A stretch of 64,000 nt of DNA from an uncultured Eubacteriales bacterium (GTDB lineage: Bacteria > Bacillota > Clostridia > Oscillospirales > Oscillospiraceae). This document shows, one piece after another, positions 8,156-16,778 of the stretch. Position 1 is the first letter of the stretch; the number at the start of each line of letters is the position of its first letter. A program made the position numbers and the translations under genes. The DNA is taken from assembly GCA_900079765.1 (NCBI GenBank), contig LT599017.1:1705766-1769765 (forward strand). Direction: 5' to 3'. Below the pieces are notes generated by a model. It was not told the DNA's origin and searched no databases. It worked only from the letters and a program-made list of their open reading frames with translations.

Positions 8156-9010
8156 ATGTCCTATTCCCATGTGGAGCGGGCCGAGGTCCTGGCCGAGGCC
8201 CTGCCCTATATTCAAAAATACAGCGGGAAAACCGTAGTGGTGAAATACGGCGGTAACGCCATGATCTCTGAGGAGCTGCGACGAGCCGTCATCTCCGACG
8301 TGATTCTGCTCAACCTGGTGGGCGTCCGAGTGGTGATGGTCCACGGCGGCGGGCCGGAGATCAACGATATGCTCCACAAGATAGGTAAGGAGCCGGTCTT
8401 TGTGGACGGTCTGCGCTATACCGACCGGGAGACCATGGACGTGGTACAGCAGGTTCTGTGCGGAAAGGTAAACAAGGATCTGGTCTCCACGCTGAACCGC
8501 ATGGGAGGTAAAGCGCTTGGCCTTTGCGGGCTGGACGCATCGCTCTTCCAGGCGAAGGTGCTGGACGAGAAGTACGGCCTTGTGGGGGAGATCACCCACG
8601 TGGATCCCACCAGCGTGGTGGACTGTCTGGAACGCGGTTATATCCCGGTGGTCTCCACCGTGGCTCAGGGGATGGACGCGGAGACGGCCTACAACATCAA
8701 CGCCGATACCGCCGCCGCCAAGCTGGCCACCGCTCTCCACGCTGAAAAGCTAATTTTGCTCACCGACGTGCGGGGGCTCCTGCGGGATCCCAAAGACGAG
8801 AGCACGCTCCTGCCCGTGGTCCAGCTCTCCCAGGTGCCCGGCCTCGTAAAGGACGGAGTCATCAAGGGCGGGATGATTCCCAAGGTGGACTGCTGCGTGG
8901 AGGCCGTGCGCTCCGGGGTCAAGAACACCATTATTTTGGACGGGCGCATCGCCCACTCCATTCTCATCGAGCTGCTGTCCGACGAGGGCATCGGCACCAT
9001 GCTGCTGTAA
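8156..9010 (+). CDS. argB: acetylglutamate kinase
   Basis: Phosphorylates N-acetylglutamate with ATP. 284 residues. It shows the amino-acid-kinase motifs KYGGNAM (near residue 26) and HGGGPEI (near residue 63), and the C-terminal GGMIPKVDCC block. An N-terminal extension of about 22 residues before the first strand is present, as in arginine-inhibited hexameric ArgB, so feedback control by arginine is likely though not proven. Separated from argJ by 32 bp. Confidence 0.97.
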   Translation: MSYSHVERAEVLAEALPYIQKYSGKTVVVKYGGNAMISEELRRAVISDVILLNLVGVRVVMVHGGGPEINDMLHKIGKEPVFVDGLRYTDRETMDVVQQVLCGKVNKDLVSTLNRMGGKALGLCGLDASLFQAKVLDEKYGLVGEITHVDPTSVVDCLERGYIPVVSTVAQGMDAETAYNINADTAAAKLATALHAEKLILLTDVRGLLRDPKDESTLLPVVQLSQVPGLVKDGVIKGGMIPKVDCCVEAVRSGVKNTIILDGRIAHSILIELLSDEGIGTMLL

Positions 9011-9023
9011 AGGGGCGGAAACT

Positions 9024-10202
9024 ATGACACACGAGGAATTAAAGGCGCTGGACGGCCAGTATACCATGCAGACCTACGGGCGTTTCGACGTGGACATCGA
9101 CTATGGTAAAGGCGCGAGCCTATATAGCTTGGACGGCAAGGAATATATCGACTTTTCCAGCGGCATTGGCGTTAACTCCGTGGGCTATGGGAACGAAAAA
9201 TGGGGGAGCGCCATTGCCGCCCAGTGTGCCAAGCTGGGGCACATCTCCAATCTTTTCTACTCTCAGCCGTACGCAAAGCTGGCCGAGACCCTCTGCCGCC
9301 GCGCGGGCATGAGCAATGCTTTCTTCTCCAACTCCGGTGCGGAGGCCAATGAAGGGATGATCAAGCTGGCCCGGAAGTACAGCTTTGATAAGTACGGCAA
9401 GGGGAGGGGTACCGTCATCACCCTCCAGAACTCCTTCCACGGCCGGACCCTCGCCACACTCACCGCCACCGGGCAGGAGGTCTTCCATAATTATTTCTTT
9501 CCGTTCCCCGACGGATTCCGCTACGCGGAGGCGGGTAAAATAGACAGTGTGGAGGCGGTGGCGGGGCACGACGTGTGCGCCGTCATGGTGGAGCTGGTGC
9601 AGGGCGAAGGGGGCGTGCTCCCTATGGAGCCGGGCTTTGTCCGGGCGCTGGCCGCCCTCTGCGCGGAGCGGGACTGGCTCCTCCTCGTGGACGAGGTGCA
9701 GACCGGCATCGGCCGGACGGGCAGTCTTTTCGCGTTCCAGCAGTACGGCGTGCGGCCCGACGTGGTCTCCTTCGCCAAGGGCATCGCGGGCGGGCTGCCC
9801 ATGGGCGGCATCTTAGCCAATGAGAAGTGCAGGGGCGTTTTTACCCCCGGCACTCACGCTACCACCTTCGGCGGCAACCCCATCTGCGCCTCCGCCGCCC
9901 TGGCGGTTCTGGACATTCTGGACGAAGAGGCCCTGGCCGCCGTCAAGGAAAAAGGAGAGTACCTGCGCGCTCGCATTGAGGGCATGGACCTGCCCTGCCT
10001 CGGGAAGACCCGGGGACTGGGCCTGATGATCGGCGTGGAGGTTCTGGGCGAGAGGCCCAACAGGGAGCTGGCCGTAGAGCTTATTGAAAACGGCCTGCTG
10101 GTGCTGACAGCGGGCAAGGCCCTGCGGCTCCTGCCGCCGCTGACCATCACGATGGAAGAAATCGACAAGGGACTAAAGATCATGGAGGGGACGTTACAAT
10201 GA
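9024..10202 (+). CDS. argD: acetylornithine aminotransferase
   Basis: PLP-dependent class III aminotransferase converting N-acetylglutamate semialdehyde to N-acetylornithine. 392 residues. It contains SNSGAEANE (near 102-110), the LVDEVQTGIGRTG block (221-233) and the PLP lysine in FAKGIAGGLPM (Lys252). The stop overlaps the argF start (ATGA), so the two are translationally coupled. Confidence 0.95.
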   Translation: MTHEELKALDGQYTMQTYGRFDVDIDYGKGASLYSLDGKEYIDFSSGIGVNSVGYGNEKWGSAIAAQCAKLGHISNLFYSQPYAKLAETLCRRAGMSNAFFSNSGAEANEGMIKLARKYSFDKYGKGRGTVITLQNSFHGRTLATLTATGQEVFHNYFFPFPDGFRYAEAGKIDSVEAVAGHDVCAVMVELVQGEGGVLPMEPGFVRALAALCAERDWLLLVDEVQTGIGRTGSLFAFQQYGVRPDVVSFAKGIAGGLPMGGILANEKCRGVFTPGTHATTFGGNPICASAALAVLDILDEEALAAVKEKGEYLRARIEGMDLPCLGKTRGLGLMIGVEVLGERPNRELAVELIENGLLVLTAGKALRLLPPLTITMEEIDKGLKIMEGTLQ

Positions 10203-11122
10203 AAAAAGACCTGCTAAAGCTCCTGGACCTGAGCCGGGAAGAGATCGTAAAAATCCTGGACGTGGCCGACCAGATGAAGTACAACCAGAAGCACGGCCTC
10301 ACCCACAACTACCTCCAGGGTAAGACCTTGGCCATGATCTTTGAGAAGAACTCCACCCGCACCCGCGTCTCCTTTGAGACCGGCATGTTCCAGTTGGGGG
10401 GACACGCCCTCTTCCTCTCCGGCAAGGAGAGCCAGATCGGTCGGGGTGAGCCCATCGAGGACACCGCCCGGGTGCTGTCCCGCTACTGCGACGGCATCAT
10501 GATCCGCACCTTCAGCCAGGCAGACGTGGAGAAACTGGCCGAGTATGCCTCTATTCCGGTCATCAACGGCCTGACCGACTTCTCCCACCCCTGCCAGGTG
10601 CTGGCCGATTTGATGACCATCCGGGAGCACCAGACCCGCCTGGAGGGACTGAAACTCTGTTTCATCGGCGACGGCAACAACATGGCCAACTCCCTCATTG
10701 TGGGCGGTCTCAAGTGCGGCATGGACGTTTCGGTGGCCTGCCCCGAGGGGTACGACCCCGATCCCCAGGTGCTGGAATTTGCCAAGACCGTCACAGACTG
10801 CAAGTTCGAGCTCTGCCGCAAGCCCGAGGACGCGGCGGCGGGGGCCGACGTGGTCATTACCGACGTGTGGGCCTCCATGGGCCAGGAGGAGGAGAAAGCG
10901 GTCAGGGAGAAGGCCTTCGCGGGATACCAGGTCAGCGACTCCCTTATGGCTCTCGCCAACAATGGGGCCATGGTGCAGCACTGCCTGCCCGCCCACCGGG
11001 GTGAGGAGATCACCGCGGAGGTCTTTGAGGCGCACGCCGGCGAGATCTTCGACGAGGCCGAGAACCGGCTCCATGCCCAGAAGGCGGTCATGTACCTCCT
11101 CATGGGCGGGGAAGAGGCGTAA
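10199..11122 (+). CDS. argF: ornithine carbamoyltransferase
   Basis: Makes citrulline from ornithine and carbamoyl phosphate. 307 residues. The carbamoyl-phosphate loop STRTR is at residues 52-56, HPCQ follows near 136, and the ornithine-binding HCLPAHRGEE block is near 261. Last gene of the operon, followed 30 bp later by a strong terminator. No arginine deiminase or carbamate kinase is nearby, so a biosynthetic rather than catabolic role is likely. Confidence 0.96.
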   Translation: MKKDLLKLLDLSREEIVKILDVADQMKYNQKHGLTHNYLQGKTLAMIFEKNSTRTRVSFETGMFQLGGHALFLSGKESQIGRGEPIEDTARVLSRYCDGIMIRTFSQADVEKLAEYASIPVINGLTDFSHPCQVLADLMTIREHQTRLEGLKLCFIGDGNNMANSLIVGGLKCGMDVSVACPEGYDPDPQVLEFAKTVTDCKFELCRKPEDAAAGADVVITDVWASMGQEEEKAVREKAFAGYQVSDSLMALANNGAMVQHCLPAHRGEEITAEVFEAHAGEIFDEAENRLHAQKAVMYLLMGGEEA

Positions 11123-11151
11123 GCCGAGAGAGGCAGCGGAGACATTATAGG

Positions 11152-11185
11152 GGCGGACAGCGCATGCGCGCTGTCCGCCTTTTTG
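11152..11185 (+). terminator. rho-independent terminator of the arg operon
   Basis: Perfect 12-bp stem GGCGGACAGCGC / GCGCTGTCCGCC with an ATGC loop, then TTTTTG. Confidence 0.93.
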
Positions 11186-11209
11186 TTGCCGTACATCCGC
11201 GGGAAAAAT

Positions 11210-11242
11210 GAAAACACCTCCGTCAAAAGGGCTTGACGGAGG
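11210..11242 (-). terminator. terminator of ireB
   Basis: On the minus strand CCTCCGTCAA / TTGACGGAGG forms a 10-bp stem followed by TGTTTTC. It closes the ireB transcript convergently to the arg operon terminator. Confidence 0.8.
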
Positions 11243-11260
11243 CGCTAGTCTTGCTTTGCA

Positions 11261-11509
11261 TTAGTCGGCCAGGTATTTTTTCACCAGTTCCTGAAGTAGC
11301 TCGTCCCGGTCCAGACGGCGGATCAGGGTGCGGGCGTTGTTGTAATTGGTGATATAGGTGGGGTCCTCGGAGAGGATGTACCCCACGATCTGGTTGATGG
11401 GATTGTAACCCTTCTCCTGCAAGGAATTATAGACCGAGGTGAGGATGTCCTTGATCTCCTGGTCCCGCTCATAATTCAGGCTAAATTTTCTGGTAAAATC
11501 TACGTCCAT
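11261..11509 (-). CDS. ireB: IreB family regulatory phosphoprotein (UPF0297)
   Basis: An 82-residue protein with the family pattern: F[14 protein letters not shown] near the start, then [20 protein letters not shown] and a charged C-terminus. In enterococci IreB is a small substrate of the PASTA kinase IreK and lowers cephalosporin resistance; in other Firmicutes it is a conserved phosphoprotein. GGGAGGTG precedes the ATG. The usual neighbours (ruvX, alaS) are not beside it here. Confidence 0.92.
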   Translation of the reverse strand: MDVDFTRKFSLNYERDQEIKDILTSVYNSLQEKGYNPINQIVGYILSEDPTYITNYNNARTLIRRLDRDELLQELVKKYLAD

Positions 11510-11621
11510 GCGGTTACACCTCCCATAGGGTTGTCTTTAGAGCTATTGTACCCGAAATTGAGTGGAGTGTAAAGGGGAGGTGGAAAATATTTATGAAGAT
11601 TTAATATGCTTGTCACCCTGC

Positions 11622-11650
11622 TTGACGCATAGTACGGTTAGTGATATAAT
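11622..11650 (+). promoter_or_regulatory. sigma-A promoter of the PadR gene
   Basis: TTGACG (11622-11627), 17-bp spacer, perfect TATAAT (11645-11650), about 30 bp before the PadR start. PadR proteins usually repress their own promoter; no clear ATGT-type palindrome was identified. Confidence 0.8.
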
Positions 11651-11681
11651 ACGGAAAACGTAATAAAAAGGGGCGGATTGC

Positions 11682-12074
11682 TTGCGAGATAGTGTGAAGG
11701 GAGGAGCCTTGACGGAGGTTACCTTTTTCGTCCTATTGGCGGTACACGCGCCCAGACACGGATACGCCGTCATGCAGTTTGTGGAGGAAAGGACCGCCGG
11801 GCGGCTGCGACTGGGAGCGGGGAGCCTGTACGGGGCCATCAGCGCCCTGGTGGAGAAGGGCTGGGCCGCTGCGCTGGAGGAGCAGGACGGGAGGAAGAAG
11901 GAATACTTGGTCACCAACTTGGGCAGGCAGGTCGCCCAAGCAGAGCTGGAGCGCCTGCGTGGGCTGGTGAGCACGGCAGAGCAAATCATGGAGGAGGCGG
12001 AGCATGAGGAGGATATACAGGTACTTCGGGGGTTTCCTGGAGCGGCAGGAGCGCTGGCTGAACAACTTGTCTGA
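11682..12074 (+). CDS. PadR family transcriptional regulator
   Basis: A 130-residue winged-helix regulator: FFVLLAVHAPRHGYAVMQFVEER, then LGAGSLYGAISALVEKGW (recognition helix) and the wing GRKKEYLVTNLGR, the PadR pattern. A TTG start at 11682 has AAGGGG eight bases upstream; GTG 11694 and TTG 11709 are alternatives. Its C-terminal reading frame overlaps the DUF2812 gene by 71 bp, an unusually long overlap. In Firmicutes such PadR-DUF2812 pairs form a regulator/membrane-protein module; the signal is unknown. Confidence 0.88.
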   Translation: MRDSVKGGALTEVTFFVLLAVHAPRHGYAVMQFVEERTAGRLRLGAGSLYGAISALVEKGWAAALEEQDGRKKEYLVTNLGRQVAQAELERLRGLVSTAEQIMEEAEHEEDIQVLRGFPGAAGALAEQLV

Positions 12075-12585
12075 TGAGGGATGGCGGCTGGTCCGTGTGG
12101 GAAAGCTCAGCTATGAGTTCGAGCCCTGCCCGCCGGGGGCGTATCGATACAGGGTGGACTTAGTGGGCCACCTCCCGGCAGGCCGGCAGGAGGACTATCG
12201 GTCCCTGCTGCGGGAGCTGGGGTATAGGGTGATGAGCAAGAACCTGAACCTTAACTGGTCTGCGGGCCACGTGCGCTTTCGTCCCTGGGCAAAGGGGGCG
12301 GGAAAGCTGTCCACCTCGCCGGGGTCTTTCAACCGGGAGCTGCTCATCGTCGAGAAGGAGAACGACGGGGCGCCCTTTGAGCTGCACACCGCTCCTGAGG
12401 ACCTGCGGGAATACTACCGCTATCAGCGAAATATGTACGCCACCACCGCCCTGCTGGGCTTGGCGTTTGCTCTGGTACTCTTCTATCAGGAGGCTATCGC
12501 GGGAGGGACAGCGTTCGCGGTGCTGGCCGTCCTGTGCGGCCTGCCTGTGGTCTGGTGCCGGAAGAGGATGGGAGAAACGGAATAA
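12004..12585 (+). CDS. DUF2812 domain membrane protein
   Basis: A 193-residue protein. The N-terminal about 120 residues are soluble, with the characteristic LERQERWLNNLSDEGWRLV, and the C-terminal part holds two hydrophobic segments (near 143-160 and 165-183), followed by a basic end. It starts inside the PadR gene with GGAGGAGG-type sites ahead of it. The family is a common PadR partner and is thought to act with it, but its molecular role is unknown. Confidence 0.82.
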   Translation: MRRIYRYFGGFLERQERWLNNLSDEGWRLVRVGKLSYEFEPCPPGAYRYRVDLVGHLPAGRQEDYRSLLRELGYRVMSKNLNLNWSAGHVRFRPWAKGAGKLSTSPGSFNRELLIVEKENDGAPFELHTAPEDLREYYRYQRNMYATTALLGLAFALVLFYQEAIAGGTAFAVLAVLCGLPVVWCRKRMGETE

Positions 12586-12590
12586 CGAAA

Positions 12591-12635
12591 GACCGGCGCG
12601 CCGTCCTGCTTGGGCGGCGCGCCGGTCCTCTTTTT
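12591..12635 (+). terminator. terminator after the PadR-DUF2812 pair
   Basis: GACCGGCGCGCC / GGCGCGCCGGTC 12-bp stem (12591-12602 with 12616-12627) and CCTCTTTTTG. Confidence 0.88.
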
Positions 12636-12734
12636 GTATTTCGCAACTGAGGATAACATAATTAATTAAAAAATGTTATCTAAACTTGCTGGATAAGCGG
12701 CCTGGAATCCGTTAAGATAGGAGAGAAAAGGGGT

Positions 12735-13193
12735 ATGAAAAATATGATAAGTAGGAATTTGCAAATGCTCAGAAAACAAGGCAAGTTCACACAGGAAGAT
12801 GTAGCGGAGCGACTCGACGTCTCCCGCCAGGCGGTGGCAAAGTGGGAGAGCGGCGACAGCCTGCCCGAGCTTGATAAGTGCGTGGCGCTGGCGAAGCTCT
12901 ACGACGTGAGTCTGGACGACCTGGTCAGCGGAGGGGAAGAGGAAACAGTTCCTATCCTGCCGCCCAAGGGCAAGCACGTTTTCGGTGCGGTCACCCTGGG
13001 AGAGCGGGGCCAACTCGTCATTCCCAAAAAAGCGCGGGACATCTTTCACTTTAGCCCTGGCGACAGCCTGATGATCCTGGGTGACGAGACCTTGGGCGGC
13101 ATCGCCATCCTGAAGACGGAGCTTTTTCTGCGCAGTATTGAGCCCCTTCTGGACGCGGTTCCCCGTCCAGTGAAGGACGAAACGAATGGGTAA
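12735..13193 (+). CDS. XRE-type HTH fused to an AbrB-like domain
   Basis: A 152-residue regulator. Residues about 5-66 are a Cro/C1 helix-turn-helix (FTQEDVAERLDVSRQAVAKWE). Residues about 78-115 are a swapped-hairpin AbrB/SpoVT domain (AVTLGERGQLVIPKKARDIF). Both are DNA-binding folds, so this is a dual-domain DNA-binding protein. AGGAG and AAAGGGG lie ahead of the ATG. It overlaps the following hydrolase gene by 8 bp, so the two are probably co-expressed. Target genes are unknown. Confidence 0.85.
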   Translation: MKNMISRNLQMLRKQGKFTQEDVAERLDVSRQAVAKWESGDSLPELDKCVALAKLYDVSLDDLVSGGEEETVPILPPKGKHVFGAVTLGERGQLVIPKKARDIFHFSPGDSLMILGDETLGGIAILKTELFLRSIEPLLDAVPRPVKDETNG

Positions 13194-14268
13194 AAAAAGG
13201 AGGGGAAAGAGGATGCCGATGACGCTTGGGATCGTTGGGGCCGTTCTTCTCTGTCTTGCGGCTCTGGCAGGCTGGTATCTCTACCGCAATATTCACTATG
13301 ACAACGGCTTGATGATGCGTGTAAATGAAATTGGCTTTACAGAAAAAACAGAGGCACTGCCGGACGGCTCCGTCCTCTGTTATGGCGAGGGGCCCGACAA
13401 TGGCCCGGCGCTCCTGCTGATCCACGGCCAGGACGTGGCGTGGGAGGAATATGACCGGGTATTGCCCGAACTGGCAAAGTCATTTCATGTCTACGCGGTG
13501 GACTGCTATGGGCACGGCGGCTCGAGCCATGAGGCCGCGCTCTACTCCTGTCGGGCGAACGGAGAGGCTCTTGTCTGGTTCATGGACAACGTGATCGGGG
13601 AGAAATGCTATCTGTCCGGGCACTCCTCGGGCGGTATTCTTGCGGCCTGGCTTGCGGCCAACGCGCCGGAGCGTACGGCAGGGCTCCTACTGGAGGACCC
13701 GCCCCTCTTCCACGTCACGCCTGAGGAGATACAGGAGGGGAACGGGGCATTTGCCTGGTATGATGGGTACGTCGTCACCCACGACTTTGTGCGTCAGAAG
13801 GAGAAGGCGGATTTTTCCCTCTACTACCTGGAGCATGGTTATCTTCTCTCACTCTTCGGCGGCCTGCGGGAAAAAATTATCCGGGCGGCCACAGAGTACC
13901 GGCAGGAGAACCCCGACAGGCCCATCAAGCTTGCGTGGATTCCCCACGCCTGGCTTCGTACGCTGCTCTACATGGACAACTATGATCCGCGCTTTGGGGA
14001 GGCGTTCTACGACGGGACCTGGATGGAGGGTGTAGATCAGGAGGCGCTCCTAGAAAAAATCCAATGCCCCACGATTTACCTAAAGGCGAATACCCAGTAC
14101 GGCAAGGACGGCGTTTTGTACGCCGCCAACACCGACGCGGACGCGGATAAGGTTCAGCAGTTGATCGACGGCTGCGAGAGGGTCAATGTCAAATCCGGCC
14201 ACGACATCCACTTTGAGCGCCCAGAGGTGTTCCTGTCGGCCTGCGAGCGGCTTTTGGGGAAGCGCTGA
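13186..14268 (+). CDS. membrane-anchored alpha/beta hydrolase
   Basis: A 360-residue protein. Basic residues 1-12 and a hydrophobic segment (about 13-32) give an uncleaved anchor, so the catalytic domain is probably outside the membrane. LLLIHGQD near residue 76 provides the oxyanion region, SGHSSGG the nucleophile (Ser near 150), and SGHDIHFERPEVF near the end the catalytic His. Alpha/beta hydrolases of this type act on esters, peptides or lactones; the substrate is unknown. Coupled to the XRE-AbrB regulator by an 8-bp overlap. Confidence 0.82.
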   Translation: MGKKRRGKRMPMTLGIVGAVLLCLAALAGWYLYRNIHYDNGLMMRVNEIGFTEKTEALPDGSVLCYGEGPDNGPALLLIHGQDVAWEEYDRVLPELAKSFHVYAVDCYGHGGSSHEAALYSCRANGEALVWFMDNVIGEKCYLSGHSSGGILAAWLAANAPERTAGLLLEDPPLFHVTPEEIQEGNGAFAWYDGYVVTHDFVRQKEKADFSLYYLEHGYLLSLFGGLREKIIRAATEYRQENPDRPIKLAWIPHAWLRTLLYMDNYDPRFGEAFYDGTWMEGVDQEALLEKIQCPTIYLKANTQYGKDGVLYAANTDADADKVQQLIDGCERVNVKSGHDIHFERPEVFLSACERLLGKR

Positions 14269-14300
14269 TAAGCCTTCGCACACACCAGCAACCAAACATA

Positions 14301-14340
14301 AACCGGCGGCTTTGAAAGGGTTCAAAGCCGCCGGTTTTTA
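14301..14340. terminator. bidirectional terminator between the hydrolase gene and pheT
   Basis: Perfect 16-bp stem AACCGGCGGCTTTGAA / TTCAAAGCCGCCGGTT with loop AGGG, followed by TTTTTA on the plus strand and a run ending TTTATG on the minus strand. Confidence 0.92.
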
Positions 14341-14367
14341 TATCGAATAATTGTAAAGGAAAAGTGC

Positions 14368-16758
14368 TTAACGAAGCACCGCCCCCAGCTCTTTTTCCAG
14401 CAGAGTCAGGACGCTCTGTACGTCCTCGTCGGCCTCGGCAGCGGTGAGACTGCGGTCGTCGGCCCGGAGGGTAAGGTTGAAGGCCACGCTCTTCTTCCCG
14501 TGAGGGATGGGGGCGCCGGTGTAGATGTCGAAGAGCTCGATGGACTTGATAAGACCCTTGGCGCCCCGGCGGATGCAGTCTTCCAGGGCCGCCACGGTGA
14601 GGGATGCTTCACAGACCACGGCGATGTCCCGCGTCACGCTGGGGAAACGGGGAAGGGGGGCGTACTGGGCCTCGGGGCCCCGAGCCTCCCACAGTTTGTC
14701 GAAGGAGAGCTCTGCGCAGTAGACGTCCTCATCCACGCCGTAATTGCGGCAGACCAGGGGATGAATCTGGCCGAAGACGCCGACTTCCCTGCCGCCCACC
14801 AGCACCCTGGCGCAGCGGCCGGGGTGGTAGGAGGGATTGTCGCTGACGGCCTCGTAGGCCGCGCCGCTAATGCGCAGAGAGGAGAGGATACTCTCCACCG
14901 CGCCTTTTAGGTTGAAGAAGTCCATGCCGCCATAAGCGCCCAGGGAGAGCACCTTGGGCTCGTCGGCGAGGCCGTCCTCCCGGGGGAAGTAGGTCCGGCC
15001 CAGCTCGTACAGGCGGACGGACTTGTTGCGGAAGTTGTAGTTGCGGGAGAGAATTTCCAGCATGGAGGGGAGGACGGTGGTGCGCATGATGGAGGTGTCC
15101 TCGCCCAGGGGGTTCATGATCTTCAGGGAGCCGCGCAGGGGGGAGGCCTGTGGAAGGCGGATCTTATCATAATAGGTGGGGGAGATGAAGGAGTAGGTGA
15201 TAATCTCGCTGTATCCCATGCTGCGGCAGAGAGCGCCAAGGCCCCGCTCCGCTTCCTCCTTGATGGAAAAACCGCCTAAAGTGGTATCCCCCCGCATGAG
15301 GGTGGTGGGAATTTTATTGTACCCATGGAAACGGGCAACCTCTTCGGCAAGGTCGGAGTAGTGTGCCACGTCGCCCCGCCAGGAGGGGACGGTCACGTTA
15401 TCGTCCTCAACGGTGAAGTCCAGGGAGCGGAGAATGGAGACCATTTCGTCGGCAGCAATGTCGGTACCCAGCAGAGTGTTGATCTTGTCTGCACGGAGCT
15501 TAAGGATGGTGGGGTGGGGGACATAGTTCAGGATGTCGATGACGCCGCTCACCACCTGGCCCGCGCCCAGCAGCTCCACCAGCTCGCAGGCCCGGTCCAC
15601 GGCTGGGAGGGTGTTCATGGGGTCGAGGCCCTTTTCGAACTTGGCGCTGGCCTCTGTGCGCATGCCTAGAGCCAGAGCAGTCTTACGAATGGAGGTGCCG
15701 TTAAAGTTAGCTGACTCGAAGACCACATCCACCGTGTCCTCCACGATCTCGCTGTTCTCGCCGCCCATGATGCCGGCAAGGCCTACGGCACGGGTCTCGT
15801 CCGCGATGACCAGCATGTCGCTGGTGAGCGCGCGCGCGCCGCTGTCCAGGGTAGTCAAAACCTCGCCGTCCTTGGCCCGGCGGACGATAATCTTGCCGCC
15901 CTTCACGTAGCGGTAGTCAAAGGCGTGCATGGGCTGGCCGTACTCTAGCATAACGTAGTTGGTGATGTCCACGATGTTGTTGATGGGCCGCACGCCGGAG
16001 GCGCGCAGCCGGGAGCGCATCCATTTGGGCGAGGGGGCAATCTTTACGCCCCGCACCATGCGGGCTGTGTACCGGGGGCAGAGGTCGGCGTCGGGGGTCT
16101 CCACGTCCAAAAGATCCAGAAGAGAGCCTTCGCCGTCGGCCTTCACCTCGGGGTTGTGGAGGCGGAGGGGACTTCCAAAGGTGACAGCCGCCTCGCGGGC
16201 GAGGCCTATGACGCTGAGGCAATCGGGCCGGTTGGGGGTGATCTCAAACTCCACCACATGGTCGTCAAGCTCCAGCACACCGCGGATGTCGCCGCCGGGG
16301 GTCAGGTCCTTTAAATCGGGGTCATCCGAGAGGACAAAGATACCGTCCTCAATGGCATAGGGAAAGTCGTGGGTGGTAAGGCCCAGCTCTTTGAGGGAGC
16401 AGAGCATGCCGCTGGACTCCACGCCACGGAGCTTGCCGGCGTTGATCTGCACCCCGCCGGGCAAGGTGGAGCCATCTAATGCCACAGGGACGAAGTCACC
16501 CTCGTGCAGGTTCTGGGCTCCGGTAACGATCTGGATGGGGGAGGACTTGCCCACAGCGACCTGGCAGACCCACATATGGTCGGAATCAGGATGCCGCTCC
16601 AAAGCGAGCACCTGGCCTACCACCACGTTCCTGATGTCCTCGCCCATGACTTCGGTGACCTCTACCTTGGAGCCGGAGAGGGTCATGGCCTCAGCGAACT
16701 CTCTATCGTTGACGCTGACCGAGACGAACTCGTCCAGCCATTTTCTGCTTAAGTTCAT
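14368..16758 (-). CDS. pheT: phenylalanyl-tRNA synthetase beta subunit
   Basis: 796 residues, normal for the bacterial beta subunit. Domain order is as expected: an N-terminal segment, an EMAP/OB-fold tRNA-binding domain (about 40-150, VVGQVLALERHPDSDHMWVCQV), B3/B4 editing domain, two B5 domains, the catalytic-like core and the C-terminal anticodon-binding domain (ferredoxin fold, about 700-796). It acts as an alpha2-beta2 enzyme with PheS, edits Tyr-tRNA(Phe) and lies 20 bp downstream of pheS under the same T-box. Confidence 0.97.
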   Translation of the reverse strand: MNLSRKWLDEFVSVSVNDREFAEAMTLSGSKVEVTEVMGEDIRNVVVGQVLALERHPDSDHMWVCQVAVGKSSPIQIVTGAQNLHEGDFVPVALDGSTLPGGVQINAGKLRGVESSGMLCSLKELGLTTHDFPYAIEDGIFVLSDDPDLKDLTPGGDIRGVLELDDHVVEFEITPNRPDCLSVIGLAREAAVTFGSPLRLHNPEVKADGEGSLLDLLDVETPDADLCPRYTARMVRGVKIAPSPKWMRSRLRASGVRPINNIVDITNYVMLEYGQPMHAFDYRYVKGGKIIVRRAKDGEVLTTLDSGARALTSDMLVIADETRAVGLAGIMGGENSEIVEDTVDVVFESANFNGTSIRKTALALGMRTEASAKFEKGLDPMNTLPAVDRACELVELLGAGQVVSGVIDILNYVPHPTILKLRADKINTLLGTDIAADEMVSILRSLDFTVEDDNVTVPSWRGDVAHYSDLAEEVARFHGYNKIPTTLMRGDTTLGGFSIKEEAERGLGALCRSMGYSEIITYSFISPTYYDKIRLPQASPLRGSLKIMNPLGEDTSIMRTTVLPSMLEILSRNYNFRNKSVRLYELGRTYFPREDGLADEPKVLSLGAYGGMDFFNLKGAVESILSSLRISGAAYEAVSDNPSYHPGRCARVLVGGREVGVFGQIHPLVCRNYGVDEDVYCAELSFDKLWEARGPEAQYAPLPRFPSVTRDIAVVCEASLTVAALEDCIRRGAKGLIKSIELFDIYTGAPIPHGKKSVAFNLTLRADDRSLTAAEADEDVQSVLTLLEKELGAVLR

Positions 16759-16778
16759 AGCTATTCTCTCCTTTCCAA

